Origin: Mageeibacillus sp. UBA6976 | GTDB taxonomy: Bacteria > Bacillota > Clostridia > Saccharofermentanales > Saccharofermentanaceae | Assembly (NCBI GenBank): GCA_002450155.1 | Contig: DJYO01000009.1 | Span: 62,001 to 126,000, forward strand | Direction of reading: 5' to 3' | DNA length: 64,000 nt | Part shown: positions 33,991 to 43,824 of the stretch, piece after piece | How positions within the stretch are numbered: position 1 is the first letter of the stretch | Layout: every line of letters begins with the position of its first letter | Made by a program: the position numbers and the translations under genes | Notes under the pieces: model-generated | The model's database searches: none | What the model was told of the DNA's origin: nothing | Seen by the model: the letters and a program-made list of their open reading frames with translations, nothing else

Positions 33991-34790
33991 TCGCCGTACC
34001 TCAGATTCCTGATAAATGCTTTCTTGTCCTCAGCACGCATCACGGATTCTCCGATCAGTACCGCATCGACCTTATTGTCAGCGAGAACCATTATATCACC
34101 ATGTGAGGAGATTCCGCTCTCAGCAACAAAGATCGCACTGTCACCCACCTGCTCTCTTAACCTCAGACAGTTTGAAGGATCCACGCTGAAGTCCCTCAGG
34201 TTTCTGTTGTTTACACCTATCACTCTGGCGCCTTCGCCCAGCACCATCCTGACTTCTTCTTCGTCGTGAGCTTCGGCGAGGACAGACAGTCCCAGGGAAT
34301 CTGCAAGTCTCATATAGCGCCCAAAGGTTCCGGCATCTAATATGGAGGCGATAAGAAGTATTGCCGAAGCCCCCTTGGATGCTGCTTCGTAGATCATGTA
34401 CTCATCTACTATAAAATCCTTGCGAAGGCAGGGAACGCTTACGGCATTGGAGATCTCTTCCAGATATTTTACTGAGCCCATAAACCACTTGGGTTCAGTG
34501 AGAACTGATATGGCAGAGGCGCCCGCCTCCTCGTATTCTCTCGCGATCTGAAGGTAGGGAAAGTCCGGAGCTATGAGACCTTTGGAAGGAGATGCTTTCT
34601 TGCATTCGCAGATAAAGCTTATGCCCTCTGATGCAAGGCTTCTCTCAAACAGGAATTCTCTGCCTGAATCTCTTTGCAAGGCAGAAGCCTGCTCTCCTAT
34701 ATCTCTCATCTCGCCTTCAGAAACCGTAAGTTTAGCCTGCCTTACCAGTTCCCTGTTATGCTCTGCGATCGTCTCTAATATATCAGCCAT
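33987..34790 (-). CDS. trpC: Indole-3-glycerol phosphate synthase
   Basis: 267 residues. ECKKASPSKGLI carries the catalytic Glu/Lys, LRKDFIVDEYMIYEA the second Lys and VGVNNRNLRDFSVD the substrate Asn. Its ATG follows the trpD stop with no gap. Confidence 0.97.
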   Translation of the reverse strand: MADILETIAEHNRELVRQAKLTVSEGEMRDIGEQASALQRDSGREFLFERSLASEGISFICECKKASPSKGLIAPDFPYLQIAREYEEAGASAISVLTEPKWFMGSVKYLEEISNAVSVPCLRKDFIVDEYMIYEAASKGASAILLIASILDAGTFGRYMRLADSLGLSVLAEAHDEEEVRMVLGEGARVIGVNNRNLRDFSVDPSNCLRLREQVGDSAIFVAESGISSHGDIMVLADNKVDAVLIGESVMRAEDKKAFIRNLRYGE

Positions 34791-35825
34791 TTATTTTGTC
34801 ACCTTACCTGACTGCTCAATAAACTCATCGAGTTTCTTAAGCGCTCTTCCGTCAGCGATTATATCCTTTGCCATTGCGATACCGTCAGCGATAGATCCGG
34901 CCTTGCCTGCAGCATAAAGAGCAGCACCCGAATTAAGGAGCACCACATTAAGCTTAGGTCCTGTGATCTTGCCGCCCAGGATATCTCTCGTGATCTGTGC
35001 GTTCGAAGCTGGATCTGCTCCGAGAACATCCTCCTTGGTGCCTCTTGCAAAACCAAAGTCCTCAGGCTTGATCTCATATGTCCTGATCTCTCCGTCCTCT
35101 CCAAGCTCTGCAATAAATGTCTCGGAAGAACCGGATATCTCATCCAGCTTATCCTCGCCATATACCACGAGTGCTCTCTTGGCACCCAGTGACTTAAGAA
35201 CGTGAGCTATGGGCTCAGCAAGGTACTGATCGTAAACGCCCAGGAGATAGAAATCCGGGACTGCAGGATTAGTAAGAGGTCCTAAGATATTGAATACCGT
35301 TCTAAATCCCAGTTCCCTTCGGATAGCTCCTACATACTTCATTGATGTGTGATATTTCTGAGCAAAGAAGAAGCAGAATCCCACATTCCTAAGCAGCCTT
35401 ACGCAGTCCTCCGGATCGATATTGATATTTGCTCCCAGAGCCTCAAGGCAGTCAGCTGTACCTGACTTGGACGAAGCTGCCCTGTTACCGTGCTTTGCTA
35501 TCTTTACGCCTGCAGCTGCGGCAACAAATGCAGAAGTTGTGGAGATATTAAAGGAACCTGCTTTATCTCCGCCTGTACCTACGATCTCAAGGACCTGCAT
35601 ATCGCCCTTGTCTACTTTTGTTGCATGTTCTCTCATTGCAGCGGCGCAGCCGGTGATCTCGTCTATAGTCTCGAATCTTGCGCTCTTGGTGGAAAGTGCA
35701 GCAAGGAATGCCGCATTCTGCGTGGGAGATGACTCCCCGTTCATGATCTCGTTCATGGAATTGTATGCTTCCTCGTATGTGAGATCTTCTTTGTTTACTA
35801 TCTTCTCTATTGCTTCCTTGATCAT
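34791..35825 (-). CDS. trpD: Anthranilate phosphoribosyltransferase
   Basis: 344 residues. The PRPP-binding loop VGTGGDKAGSFNISTTSAF and the GNRAASSKSGTADCLEALG motif are intact. RBS AAGGAGG region between trpG and trpD (13 nt). Not fused to trpG. Confidence 0.97.
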   Translation of the reverse strand: MIKEAIEKIVNKEDLTYEEAYNSMNEIMNGESSPTQNAAFLAALSTKSARFETIDEITGCAAAMREHATKVDKGDMQVLEIVGTGGDKAGSFNISTTSAFVAAAAGVKIAKHGNRAASSKSGTADCLEALGANINIDPEDCVRLLRNVGFCFFFAQKYHTSMKYVGAIRRELGFRTVFNILGPLTNPAVPDFYLLGVYDQYLAEPIAHVLKSLGAKRALVVYGEDKLDEISGSSETFIAELGEDGEIRTYEIKPEDFGFARGTKEDVLGADPASNAQITRDILGGKITGPKLNVVLLNSGAALYAAGKAGSIADGIAMAKDIIADGRALKKLDEFIEQSGKVTK

Positions 35826-35838
35826 CTTTTTGTCCTCC

Positions 35839-36414
35839 TTATTTGTCTGTGATCGTTAAAAAGTTTCTTAATATCTTCTGTCCTACCGGTGTCATTATGG
35901 ATTCCGGATGGAACTGCAGCCCGTAGATCTCATATTCTCTGTGGGATACCGCCATGATCTCTCCGTCATCTGCCGTCGCAATGACATCAAGACACTCCGG
36001 TAGGGAATCCTTATCTGCCGCAAGTGAATGGTATCTTGCAACAGGGATCTTCTCCCCTAAGTCCTTAAAGAGGGGCGATCTCTCATTAAGAGTTGCCACC
36101 GACTGTTTGCCGTGCATCAGATTTGCGGCATAAGTTATCCTGCCTCCGAATGCTTCGCATATAGCCTGATGTCCCAGGCAGACTCCAAGGATGGGATATT
36201 TTCCCTTAAGAGTCTTGACTAGCTCCTCACAAATGCCTGCATCAGAAGGCCTGCCCGGACCGGGAGACAGGACTATCGCCTTAGGATCCAGATCCTCTAT
36301 CTCGCTTATGGTTATCTTGTCGTTTCTTGCAACTTGGATATCCGGAGTGATCTCTCCTATCAGCTGATAGAGGTTATATGAGAATGAATCGTAGTTATCA
36401 ATTATCAATACCAT
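35839..36414 (-). CDS. trpG: Anthranilate synthase glutaminase subunit
   Basis: 191-residue class I glutamine amidotransferase: nucleophile Cys in GVCLGHQAICEAFGG, His/Glu in GLQFHPESIMTP, and SPGPGRPSDAG near residue 52. Could also serve aminodeoxychorismate synthase if no pabA exists elsewhere. Confidence 0.96.
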   Translation of the reverse strand: MVLIIDNYDSFSYNLYQLIGEITPDIQVARNDKITISEIEDLDPKAIVLSPGPGRPSDAGICEELVKTLKGKYPILGVCLGHQAICEAFGGRITYAANLMHGKQSVATLNERSPLFKDLGEKIPVARYHSLAADKDSLPECLDVIATADDGEIMAVSHREYEIYGLQFHPESIMTPVGQKILRNFLTITDK

Positions 36415-36427
36415 CTTAGAAACCTCC

Positions 36428-37903
36428 TCAGATCTCGCTGTCTTCTGCCTGCTCTATTGCCCTTACGACAGCGGCAGCTTTGTTGATGCACTCTGTATAT
36501 TCTTTATCAGGATCAGAATCAGCAACGATGCCGGCGCCTGATCTGATAAAGATCTTGCCGTTCTTTTTGTAGGCTATCCTTATGGCGATGCATGTATCCA
36601 GATTGCCGGCAAAATCAATATATCCGATGGCACCTCCATAGATGCCGCGCTTGTTATTCTCGAGGCTGTTTATAAGTTCGCAGGCACGGATCTTGGGAGC
36701 TCCTGACAGGGTGCCTGCAGGAAGAATGGAATCTATTGCATCCATGGCATCCAGATCCTCACGTATCGTTCCTCTCACGGTCGAACCTATATGCATAACA
36801 TGAGAGAATCGCTCGATGGAATGGTACTTCTCAACCTTAACGGAACCGAATTCAGATATCCTGCCTATATCATTCCTGCCAAGGTCCACCAGCATATTAT
36901 GCTCGGCCAGCTCCTTGGGATCGTTTAACAGGTCCTTCTCAAGATTCCTGTCTTCTGTCTCTGTCTTTCCTCTCGGTCTTGTGCCTGCCAGAGGGAATGT
37001 ATGGAGAGTTCTTCCCTCCAGCTTGACGAGGGTCTCAGGCGAAGCGCCTGCGACCTCTACGTCTGTGCCGGAAAAATAAAACATATATGGGGAGGGGTTA
37101 AGTGTCCTTAATATACGGTAAACATTGAGCATGGAGCCTTCGTAATCTGCAGAGAGCCTGTTGGACAAAACTATCTGGAAGATGTCGCCTTCTTTGATAT
37201 GGTATTTTGCCTTAAGAGCCATCTTGCAGAATTCTTCTTTGTCAAACAGAGGGGTTATCTCAGACTTAAGTCTTCCGGGCTTCTCATCAACAGGCTCGCC
37301 ATATCTTATAAGGTCTACAAGAGTCTTAAGGTTATCCTTAGCCTTGTTATAACCAGCTTCGCCTGCTGAGACATCCATGTTGTCTATCAGTACTATCTTC
37401 TGCCTTAAGTTATCGAAGACGATAACCTGCTTAAAGAGCATAAGATCACAGTCCTTGAAATTCTCGCTGTCTTTGGCATCAAGATTAAGAGAGGGCTCTG
37501 CATACTTGATATAGTCGTATGCAAAGTATCCTACGAGTCCTCCGGTAAATGTCGGCAGATAGTCAAATCTTGCGCTCTTATGCTCACGCATGATCTGTCT
37601 GATAACCTCTGCAGGCGTATCTGTCTCGCAGACCTCATCCCCAACCATGACCTTGCCGTTCATGCAGGTTATCTCAAGCTCGGGGTCGAAGCTCATGAAA
37701 GAATACCTGCCCCACTTATCCGAATCCTCAATGGACTCGAGCATGAAGGTATGCTTTGAATTGTTCTTTAGGATCTTGAGCACTTCGATCGGAGTTCTGA
37801 TATCCGATAAGATCTCAGTGCTCACCGGGATGAGTTTGATGCCTGTCTCATGGCTTTGAGCTGCGATAGACATTACCTCATCAAGTGATGGCCTAATATT
37901 CAT
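36428..37903 (-). CDS. trpE: Anthranilate synthase component I
   Basis: 491 residues. N-terminal tryptophan-binding segment ESIEDSDKWGRYSFMSFDP (feedback site); the chorismate-binding core has LAGTRPRGKT, LVDLGRNDIGR, LPAGTLSGAPK and IRSGAGIVADSDP. RBS AAGGAG. It heads the trpEGDCFBA operon, whose T-box leader lies directly upstream. Confidence 0.97.
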   Translation of the reverse strand: MNIRPSLDEVMSIAAQSHETGIKLIPVSTEILSDIRTPIEVLKILKNNSKHTFMLESIEDSDKWGRYSFMSFDPELEITCMNGKVMVGDEVCETDTPAEVIRQIMREHKSARFDYLPTFTGGLVGYFAYDYIKYAEPSLNLDAKDSENFKDCDLMLFKQVIVFDNLRQKIVLIDNMDVSAGEAGYNKAKDNLKTLVDLIRYGEPVDEKPGRLKSEITPLFDKEEFCKMALKAKYHIKEGDIFQIVLSNRLSADYEGSMLNVYRILRTLNPSPYMFYFSGTDVEVAGASPETLVKLEGRTLHTFPLAGTRPRGKTETEDRNLEKDLLNDPKELAEHNMLVDLGRNDIGRISEFGSVKVEKYHSIERFSHVMHIGSTVRGTIREDLDAMDAIDSILPAGTLSGAPKIRACELINSLENNKRGIYGGAIGYIDFAGNLDTCIAIRIAYKKNGKIFIRSGAGIVADSDPDKEYTECINKAAAVVRAIEQAEDSEI

Positions 37904-37935
37904 TTGCGTTCTCCTTTCCTTCGCCGGAAAGGCAA

Positions 37936-38209
37936 TAAAAAAGCCCCCGACGGAAAATACGATTTCCAGTCAAGGACGAATCAGAATACTATTCCGCTCC
38001 GCGGTGCCACCTTGCTTTGCGGTCTTTGGGACCGCACTCTTAGCGGGATACCAACATATCCCCGGCAACTAACGCATGCCTTGCGTCACCTATTAAGTGC
38101 CCTCCGCGGTCCATTTGATGATCTGCATCTCCGCCCTATTCTCATCATCAAGGGCTCTCTGTGGGCGCATCTACCACCTTTATCTCCGCATCAACGGTTT
38201 GAAATTGTT
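37936..38209 (-). promoter_or_regulatory. tRNA-Trp-sensing T-box riboswitch of the trp operon
   Basis: On the minus strand the T-box sequence AAGGTGGCACCGCGG occupies 38013-37999. A Trp codon TGG (38113-38111, flanked ...AAATGGACC...) sits where the specifier loop is expected on the 3' side of stem I. The tRNA-end-binding tetranucleotide is UGGC; its C would pair with the G73 discriminator base of bacterial tRNA-Trp, an independent check on the specifier. The terminator CCTTGACTGGAAAT / ATTTTCCGTCGGGG plus CTTTTTTATT occupies ~37975-37936. Uncharged tRNA-Trp should favour the antiterminator and switch the operon on. Confidence 0.93.
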
Positions 38210-38215
38210 GGTATA

Positions 38216-38244
38216 AAAATAAACCTTTTGTATTTGCGTGTCAA
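38216..38244 (-). promoter_or_regulatory. trp operon promoter
   Basis: Minus strand: consensus -35 TTGACA (38244-38239), 17-nt spacer, TATTTT (38221-38216). It starts only 15 nt after the stop codon of the upstream TIR gene. Confidence 0.8.
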
Positions 38245-38259
38245 TAGCATTCTTATGGC

Positions 38260-40743
38260 TCAGATGTAATCATCCACTTCGCTTAAGATACCTATCCTCA
38301 TATCAACAGCAGAGATCTCCTTCTCGAGTTTTAATATCTTTCCTGCCTCAAGGATGGAATTCTTCATATGGCTTCGTGTATAAAGCAGATACTGATGTCT
38401 TGCAACCAAGCCCTTGAGGATCTCTCTTCTTTCAGCATCGGAAACATCATCAGGTATATCTGTCCTGTAAGACTCTGCAGGATCAACCGGTTTGGAAGAA
38501 TCGAAAACTGTAAACCTTTCTGTACAGATCCGTGAATCGGCAACCCATGCATCAACAGAGTATTCACCAGGACTTAATTTGACAACACCGTTCTGTTTCA
38601 ATATCAGCATCAGGCTGAATTTATCAAATCCGGGCTCGACGTCAACTTCCATCGTCTGGTTCAGGACCTCATTGTTGTAACAGTCATACACGGTGTAATT
38701 GTAATGCAGAGTAGTGAACACTCCTATAGGATCCGTGAGAATGATCTGCATCGAAAGATATGAAAACCTTGCAAGATCCACACGTCTTGTTGAGTTTCTG
38801 ATCGGAAAATAATCGTCTTCTCTATTTGTACATACAAATTGGAGAAAAGCGATCCTGTCTTTTCCATTGGTGTTTCTGTGGGAACGGCGCGTCATCCTTA
38901 ATACTCGCGGATTCATAATCTCCTTGACTATTGCGGTACCATTGGCATTTAGTTCTTTTCTTTGATGCTGAGAAGCCGGCTTATCATCGTCCCTGTCAGG
39001 ATCGTAGAATCTGAATGCATACTCAAATATCTGTGAATTCTGAACCCAAGCTTCGATATGGTATATTCCCACATCGTATTTGAAACTATCGCCTTCTTTT
39101 ACTTCCCAAACTTTACACAGCATGGTGTATTCCGGCTTGAAATCGAGGTCACTCTTGAAAGAAAACACCTTATTCCCCATGTCATCATAAACATCAAATC
39201 CGTATGTTACTTTAGGAGCATTGATCGTTTCTCCCAGAACAAACTGGACCGCGATATAGCCGTAATCTGATGTCTTGAAACTGTTCATGGCAGGATTGGT
39301 CGGCCATACATCATCAGCGTTGTCTGCTCCTACAAGCTTCATTGAACTTATCAGCTTGGGACCATTCATGCGCTTTTCCTTCTCAGACCTGGGATCGCTG
39401 GCAGCATCAGCGCTGCCGGAAGGATCCGTTATCTTAAAGTTGAACTCATAAACCTTGGAGTCACAAGCCCATGCTTCCAGGTGGTAATCACCTGTTTCAT
39501 AAAGGTATGTACCATCGTCATTCTTGATCTTCCATTTTGTTCTGAATCCTTTGATGCCGGGCTTATGTTCGCGGTCTTTACTATATGAAAAGACCTTGTT
39601 TCCGATACGGTCATAGATGTTGAATCCTAAAGGTATATAGGGCAGATCGATATCTTCTTTCAGAACCATCCTGACATAAATATAGGTGATCTCTGATCTG
39701 TCAAAAGTTGTCTTCATCGGAGCATCCTTACTGTATTCCTCCGGATCATTTACTCCAACCAGCTTGACACTCTTTATTAGATCCGGACCACCAAGGCGCT
39801 TCTGCTTCTCTGCAGATACAAAACCTTCAGATACAGCAGCTTTGTTATTCTTAGGAAGTATTTTCTCGATACCTCGCAAAAGATCCTGAATGGCTCCGAT
39901 CTTGCCCATATCCTGTGCCTGCAGCTTTGTGAACTCCTTAGGCATGTCATAGGCATCGATGTCCTTAAAACATGGGATGAGATATTTCTTCCCATCTTTT
40001 GCCATCAGCTTTATGAACCTGCTCCACTCGTTCTTGACCCAGACTGCATTGTAGTACTCATAATTCGTTCCAAATGCCAGCATGACCTTCGCAGAATTAA
40101 GTGCAGCAAAGATGTACGGTTCATACTCCTGACCGAGCTTGTCCTCTAAGGAGATCCTCGAAAAGAATACACGGTAGCCCTTCTTGGTCAACTCATCGTA
40201 AACATCCTGTGCGATAACGCTGTCGATCGTCCTGTCACCGTTCTCATCAGTTTCCTTGTAGCAGATGAAGATATCGTACGGAGCTTCCTTGGAAGATACT
40301 TCGATTATGCCTTTTCTTAACTCTTCGATCTGTTTTGCTTCTGCACGGTAGATAGGTCTTGCATTGGCATCTGCATTCTCACATGCCTGCTCGAAATTCG
40401 TGTCATCCATGACACTGTCAAAAGATGACCTGTGACATGTGGGGATCTTCTTACCGGTAGCAGGATCGTCTACATACTCTATTCCGTATTTGCAGAGCAC
40501 GAGTCCCCAATATGCTTCAGCTTCCTCAGGAAATTCAGCAACTATGCTCTCGTATACACTCTCAGCCTTATCGAATTCGTTGTTGATGCGCAGACGGTTT
40601 GCCCTTGAGAACAGTGAGACTTTTTTCTCATCATCGGCCTTAGGTACAGTCTGAGTAGTATCACAGTACTCACAGGTACAGATACTCGCGCCTTCCTCTA
40701 TATTAAGATTTGCACCACACATTTTGCATTTATAGACTGCCAT
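38260..40743 (-). CDS. Zinc-ribbon/TIR-domain protein with three beta-rich repeats (TIR-A)
   Basis: 827 residues. An N-terminal zinc ribbon (C6-x2-C9 and C24-x2-C27) is followed by a helical TPR-like region (40-140), a TIR domain (about 156-285: YDIFICYKETD, the loop SRISLEDKLGQEYEP with Glu208 as candidate catalytic residue, VKNEWSRF) and three related ~115-residue beta-rich domains (about 325-445, 455-580, 630-760) sharing ...GFNIYDRIGNKVFSY... / ...GDYHLEAW... patterns. Bacterial TIR domains are usually NADases or NAD-derived signal synthases. Its first ~300 residues closely match the next gene. Last gene of the XRE operon. Confidence 0.85.
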   Translation of the reverse strand: MAVYKCKMCGANLNIEEGASICTCEYCDTTQTVPKADDEKKVSLFSRANRLRINNEFDKAESVYESIVAEFPEEAEAYWGLVLCKYGIEYVDDPATGKKIPTCHRSSFDSVMDDTNFEQACENADANARPIYRAEAKQIEELRKGIIEVSSKEAPYDIFICYKETDENGDRTIDSVIAQDVYDELTKKGYRVFFSRISLEDKLGQEYEPYIFAALNSAKVMLAFGTNYEYYNAVWVKNEWSRFIKLMAKDGKKYLIPCFKDIDAYDMPKEFTKLQAQDMGKIGAIQDLLRGIEKILPKNNKAAVSEGFVSAEKQKRLGGPDLIKSVKLVGVNDPEEYSKDAPMKTTFDRSEITYIYVRMVLKEDIDLPYIPLGFNIYDRIGNKVFSYSKDREHKPGIKGFRTKWKIKNDDGTYLYETGDYHLEAWACDSKVYEFNFKITDPSGSADAASDPRSEKEKRMNGPKLISSMKLVGADNADDVWPTNPAMNSFKTSDYGYIAVQFVLGETINAPKVTYGFDVYDDMGNKVFSFKSDLDFKPEYTMLCKVWEVKEGDSFKYDVGIYHIEAWVQNSQIFEYAFRFYDPDRDDDKPASQHQRKELNANGTAIVKEIMNPRVLRMTRRSHRNTNGKDRIAFLQFVCTNREDDYFPIRNSTRRVDLARFSYLSMQIILTDPIGVFTTLHYNYTVYDCYNNEVLNQTMEVDVEPGFDKFSLMLILKQNGVVKLSPGEYSVDAWVADSRICTERFTVFDSSKPVDPAESYRTDIPDDVSDAERREILKGLVARHQYLLYTRSHMKNSILEAGKILKLEKEISAVDMRIGILSEVDDYI

Positions 40744-40791
40744 AACTATGCTCCATATTCATTTCGTTTCTATCAGATAAGACGTATCACT

Positions 40792-43074
40792 TTACCTGTT
40801 TTTCTTCTTGCTTGGCCAGAAATTATAGATATTCATCGCAATAACGCAGAGCACTATAAATACGATCCCCTTCCCCACAAGATAGGGTGTATCACTATGA
40901 GATACTACAGCCCAATACATGCAGGCTATTATCTTTATTACGACTGCAACATATGTAAAGTAATAGCTGTAGACAAAGAAATCACTGGAACCACAGTTGC
41001 AGACACAATATCCTTCAATAAAACAGATAAGAACGACTAATAACTGTACAAGATAGTAAGTCAGTCTTCCGTCAAATAAAGTTGCTATTCCCCACTCTCT
41101 TAAAACAAACAGATCATATTTAAAAGTCTGATTACAGGCAGGTATATATTCACGGAACAGGTCTGTTTTAAACAACAGAAGGAGGAATACCACATTCAGC
41201 AGGGGAATCAATATGCTGCAGACGACAGTTTTAACCTTTTCCCTGGTTTTCTTGTTTTTCTCCTTAACCTTTTTCTTATGTTCTTCTCTCTCGATCTTAA
41301 GCTTCTTCTGCCTTTCAGCTTCCTTTTCTGCTTCGAGCCTCTTATTCTCGGCCTGAACACGTTCTTTCTCAGCCTCAGCCTTCATCACATTGGCGACTTC
41401 GGCTGCCCGTGCGGCCAAAGTGCCGGAATCCCTATATCCGCGGAAGCTCTGTAAGACCGGGATCACCTTGCGGTAATCCTCCTCCGTCTGGCACTTTTCC
41501 AGTTCAGCCACGCATCTGTCGTAATCAGCATCTCTTTTGGCACAGGCCTGTTCATAACGTGATACCACTTTTTCATTGGCCTTCTGGAAGAACAGATCGT
41601 AGTCCCTGATCTTGTTTTCACGGATCATATTCTCTTTATCGATATCTTTTTTTATCTGTTCATCAATAGCCTGTTCAAAACGCTCGATCCCTTTCTGAAC
41701 GTTGAGTCCGATATTCTGCTCATCGAAACGTCTGGCTTTCGAAAGGTATTTATGACTGTTAAGATCTTTAAGTACTTCTTTCTTGCTTTCCTCAAGTACT
41801 GATACTCTTGATGCATACTCAAAGCTTCTGTCATAAGCAAGATCTTGGCGGATCACAGATTCATTCAGGTAACCGGGAATAGTGTATTCTTTTACCAGTA
41901 TATTGATCCGGTCTTTCTTCTCCTTGCAGGCAGACAGCTTTACGGGTGTTATATTCTTATACTTCTCGATAAGGTTATCGATATAGCTGTCAAAGCCGGT
42001 GCTCCTTGCTTCGACCAGGAACTCGCCGAGATACGCCTGCGCATTCTCGGGATCGATATTCAGAGCTTTCTCGAAGAAGTTGAAAGCCTGATTCCAATCG
42101 CCGTCCTCTATAGCCAGATAACCTCTCTTGACCATTGTAGCCTCTTCTGAAGACTGAACAACGGGCTTCCTGCTCCTGTCCGTGCCGAGTATCTTGTCGA
42201 TGCCCCTTATAAGATCCTGGATGGCACCCACCTTGCCCATATCCTGTGCCTGCAGCTTGGCAAACTCCTTGGGCATGTCATAGGCATCAATATCCTTATA
42301 GCATGGGATCAGATACTTCTTCTCACCCTTGGCTATAAGCTTCAGGAATCTGCTCCATTCGTTCTTGACCCATACCGCATTGAAGTATTCGTAATCTGTT
42401 CCGAAAGCCAGCATTACCTTTGCAGAATTGAGGGCTGCAAAGATATACGGCTCATATTCCTGTCCAAGCTTATCTTCGAGAGTTATCCTCGAGAAGAATA
42501 CCCGGTATCCTTTTTGTGTAAGTGCCTCGTATACATCCTGGGCGATAGCACTGTCTATGGTCCTGTCTCCGTTCTCATCTGTCTCCTTATAACAGATAAA
42601 GATATCGTAGGGCTCTTCCTTCGAAGATACTTCGATTATCCCTTTCCGCAGTTCCTCGATCTGCCTGGCTTCCGCACGGTAGACAGGTCTTGATAAGGCA
42701 TCTGCATTCTCACATGCCTGCTCGTAATCCGTGTCATCCAGCACACTGTCAAATGAGGACCTGTGACATGTCGGGATCTTCTTTCCTGTGGAAGGATCAT
42801 CTACATACTCGATACCGTACTTGCAGAGCACGAGTCCCCAGTATGCCTCTGCCTCTTCCGGAAAATCCACTGTAATGCTCTCATAGACTCCCGCTGCCTT
42901 GTCGAATTCATTGGAGCTGCGCAGTCGGTTCGCTCTTGCAAATAATGAGACCTTCTTCTCGTCGTCCGCCTTCGGGACAGTCTGTGTGGTATCGCAGTAC
43001 TCACAGGTGCAGATACTTGCCCCTTCCTCTAAATTAAGATTTGCACCACACATCTTGCATTTATAGACTGCCAT
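40792..43074 (-). CDS. Zinc-ribbon/TIR-domain membrane protein (TIR-B)
   Basis: 760 residues. The N-terminal ribbon, helical region and TIR domain (to about residue 290) are close paralogues of TIR-A, including GQEYEPYIFAALNSAKVML and VKNEWSRF. After it come a TPR (EDGDWNQAFNFFEKALNIDPENAQAY), a long charged coiled coil (about 440-625) and four C-terminal membrane helices, so the TIR domain would face the cytoplasm at the membrane. The different C-termini of the two paralogues suggest different partners for the same enzymatic head. RBS GGGGAG. Confidence 0.85.
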   Translation of the reverse strand: MAVYKCKMCGANLNLEEGASICTCEYCDTTQTVPKADDEKKVSLFARANRLRSSNEFDKAAGVYESITVDFPEEAEAYWGLVLCKYGIEYVDDPSTGKKIPTCHRSSFDSVLDDTDYEQACENADALSRPVYRAEARQIEELRKGIIEVSSKEEPYDIFICYKETDENGDRTIDSAIAQDVYEALTQKGYRVFFSRITLEDKLGQEYEPYIFAALNSAKVMLAFGTDYEYFNAVWVKNEWSRFLKLIAKGEKKYLIPCYKDIDAYDMPKEFAKLQAQDMGKVGAIQDLIRGIDKILGTDRSRKPVVQSSEEATMVKRGYLAIEDGDWNQAFNFFEKALNIDPENAQAYLGEFLVEARSTGFDSYIDNLIEKYKNITPVKLSACKEKKDRINILVKEYTIPGYLNESVIRQDLAYDRSFEYASRVSVLEESKKEVLKDLNSHKYLSKARRFDEQNIGLNVQKGIERFEQAIDEQIKKDIDKENMIRENKIRDYDLFFQKANEKVVSRYEQACAKRDADYDRCVAELEKCQTEEDYRKVIPVLQSFRGYRDSGTLAARAAEVANVMKAEAEKERVQAENKRLEAEKEAERQKKLKIEREEHKKKVKEKNKKTREKVKTVVCSILIPLLNVVFLLLLFKTDLFREYIPACNQTFKYDLFVLREWGIATLFDGRLTYYLVQLLVVLICFIEGYCVCNCGSSDFFVYSYYFTYVAVVIKIIACMYWAVVSHSDTPYLVGKGIVFIVLCVIAMNIYNFWPSKKKNR

Positions 43075-43102
43075 AACTCCCCCCTGCTACCATTGTTCCT
43101 TA

Positions 43103-43804
43103 TTATTTCAATGCCTTACACTTCTCATTGCGTTCCTTGAGCAGAAGTCTTGCCCTGCTCAGGATCTCAGATGCTTTCTCAAGATCGTTATTCTCCAGCA
43201 GGCTTCCGCATTCTGATACCGCAAGCGTTATATCCTTCTCAAGTTCAAACAACGCCTCATTGCTCATGGGATCACTGTATCTGACCTCATCGGCAAACTC
43301 CTTGAGCTGACCCTTGAGCTTGGGATCTTCACACTTATTCGTGAGCATTACACAGTCAGCGCGGAGAAGCTTTATAAATGATGTCTTGTCTTCAACCCTG
43401 TTCTCCACCTCATCGATGGTCTGCTTTGAAAGGAAACATGAAATAGCGCATATGCAGTAGACACAGAGGAACAGGAACTGCACCGCGAATGTCCAGCTGA
43501 GCTTGATACTGTGCTCAAAGATTATAAAAGCAGTTGAAGCGATCAGTTCAACGATTATATAGAAGGTGCTGTGCTTAACGATCGGGAATCCGAAGAGCCA
43601 GTCTCTTAAGAACATCCCCTTCTTTCCGAGAAGCACTCCCGAGACCGTCATTGCAAGGAAGGCTACGATCATGAAAACCCAGGAGATCCAGAATACAGCT
43701 GTATGGCCTGCAAATCCACACAACACGAACAGGATTACGTTATAAGCGATAAATCCTATTCCCAGCATCATCGCCAGCTTCTTACCCTTATTTGTTATTT
43801 CCAT
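43103..43804 (-). CDS. Membrane protein with C-terminal helical domain
   Basis: 233 residues from an ATG preceded by GGAGG (7 nt). Four hydrophobic helices (about 10-140), then a soluble helical domain (VENRVEDKTSFIKLLRADC... to the end) of the kind that forms coiled coils. No known family recognised. It lies between the SPFH and TIR-B genes in the same operon, 20-28 nt from each. Confidence 0.75.
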   Translation of the reverse strand: MEITNKGKKLAMMLGIGFIAYNVILFVLCGFAGHTAVFWISWVFMIVAFLAMTVSGVLLGKKGMFLRDWLFGFPIVKHSTFYIIVELIASTAFIIFEHSIKLSWTFAVQFLFLCVYCICAISCFLSKQTIDEVENRVEDKTSFIKLLRADCVMLTNKCEDPKLKGQLKEFADEVRYSDPMSNEALFELEKDITLAVSECGSLLENNDLEKASEILSRARLLLKERNEKCKALK

Positions 43805-43824
43805 TTTATTTCCTCCCTTCGAGA

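Noticed and set aside
40778..40783. TAAGAC upstream of TIR-A, resembling the -10 of the ECF-type promoters
   Set aside because: No GAACC at the required 16-nt distance and no AGGTAAnAACAT block after it.
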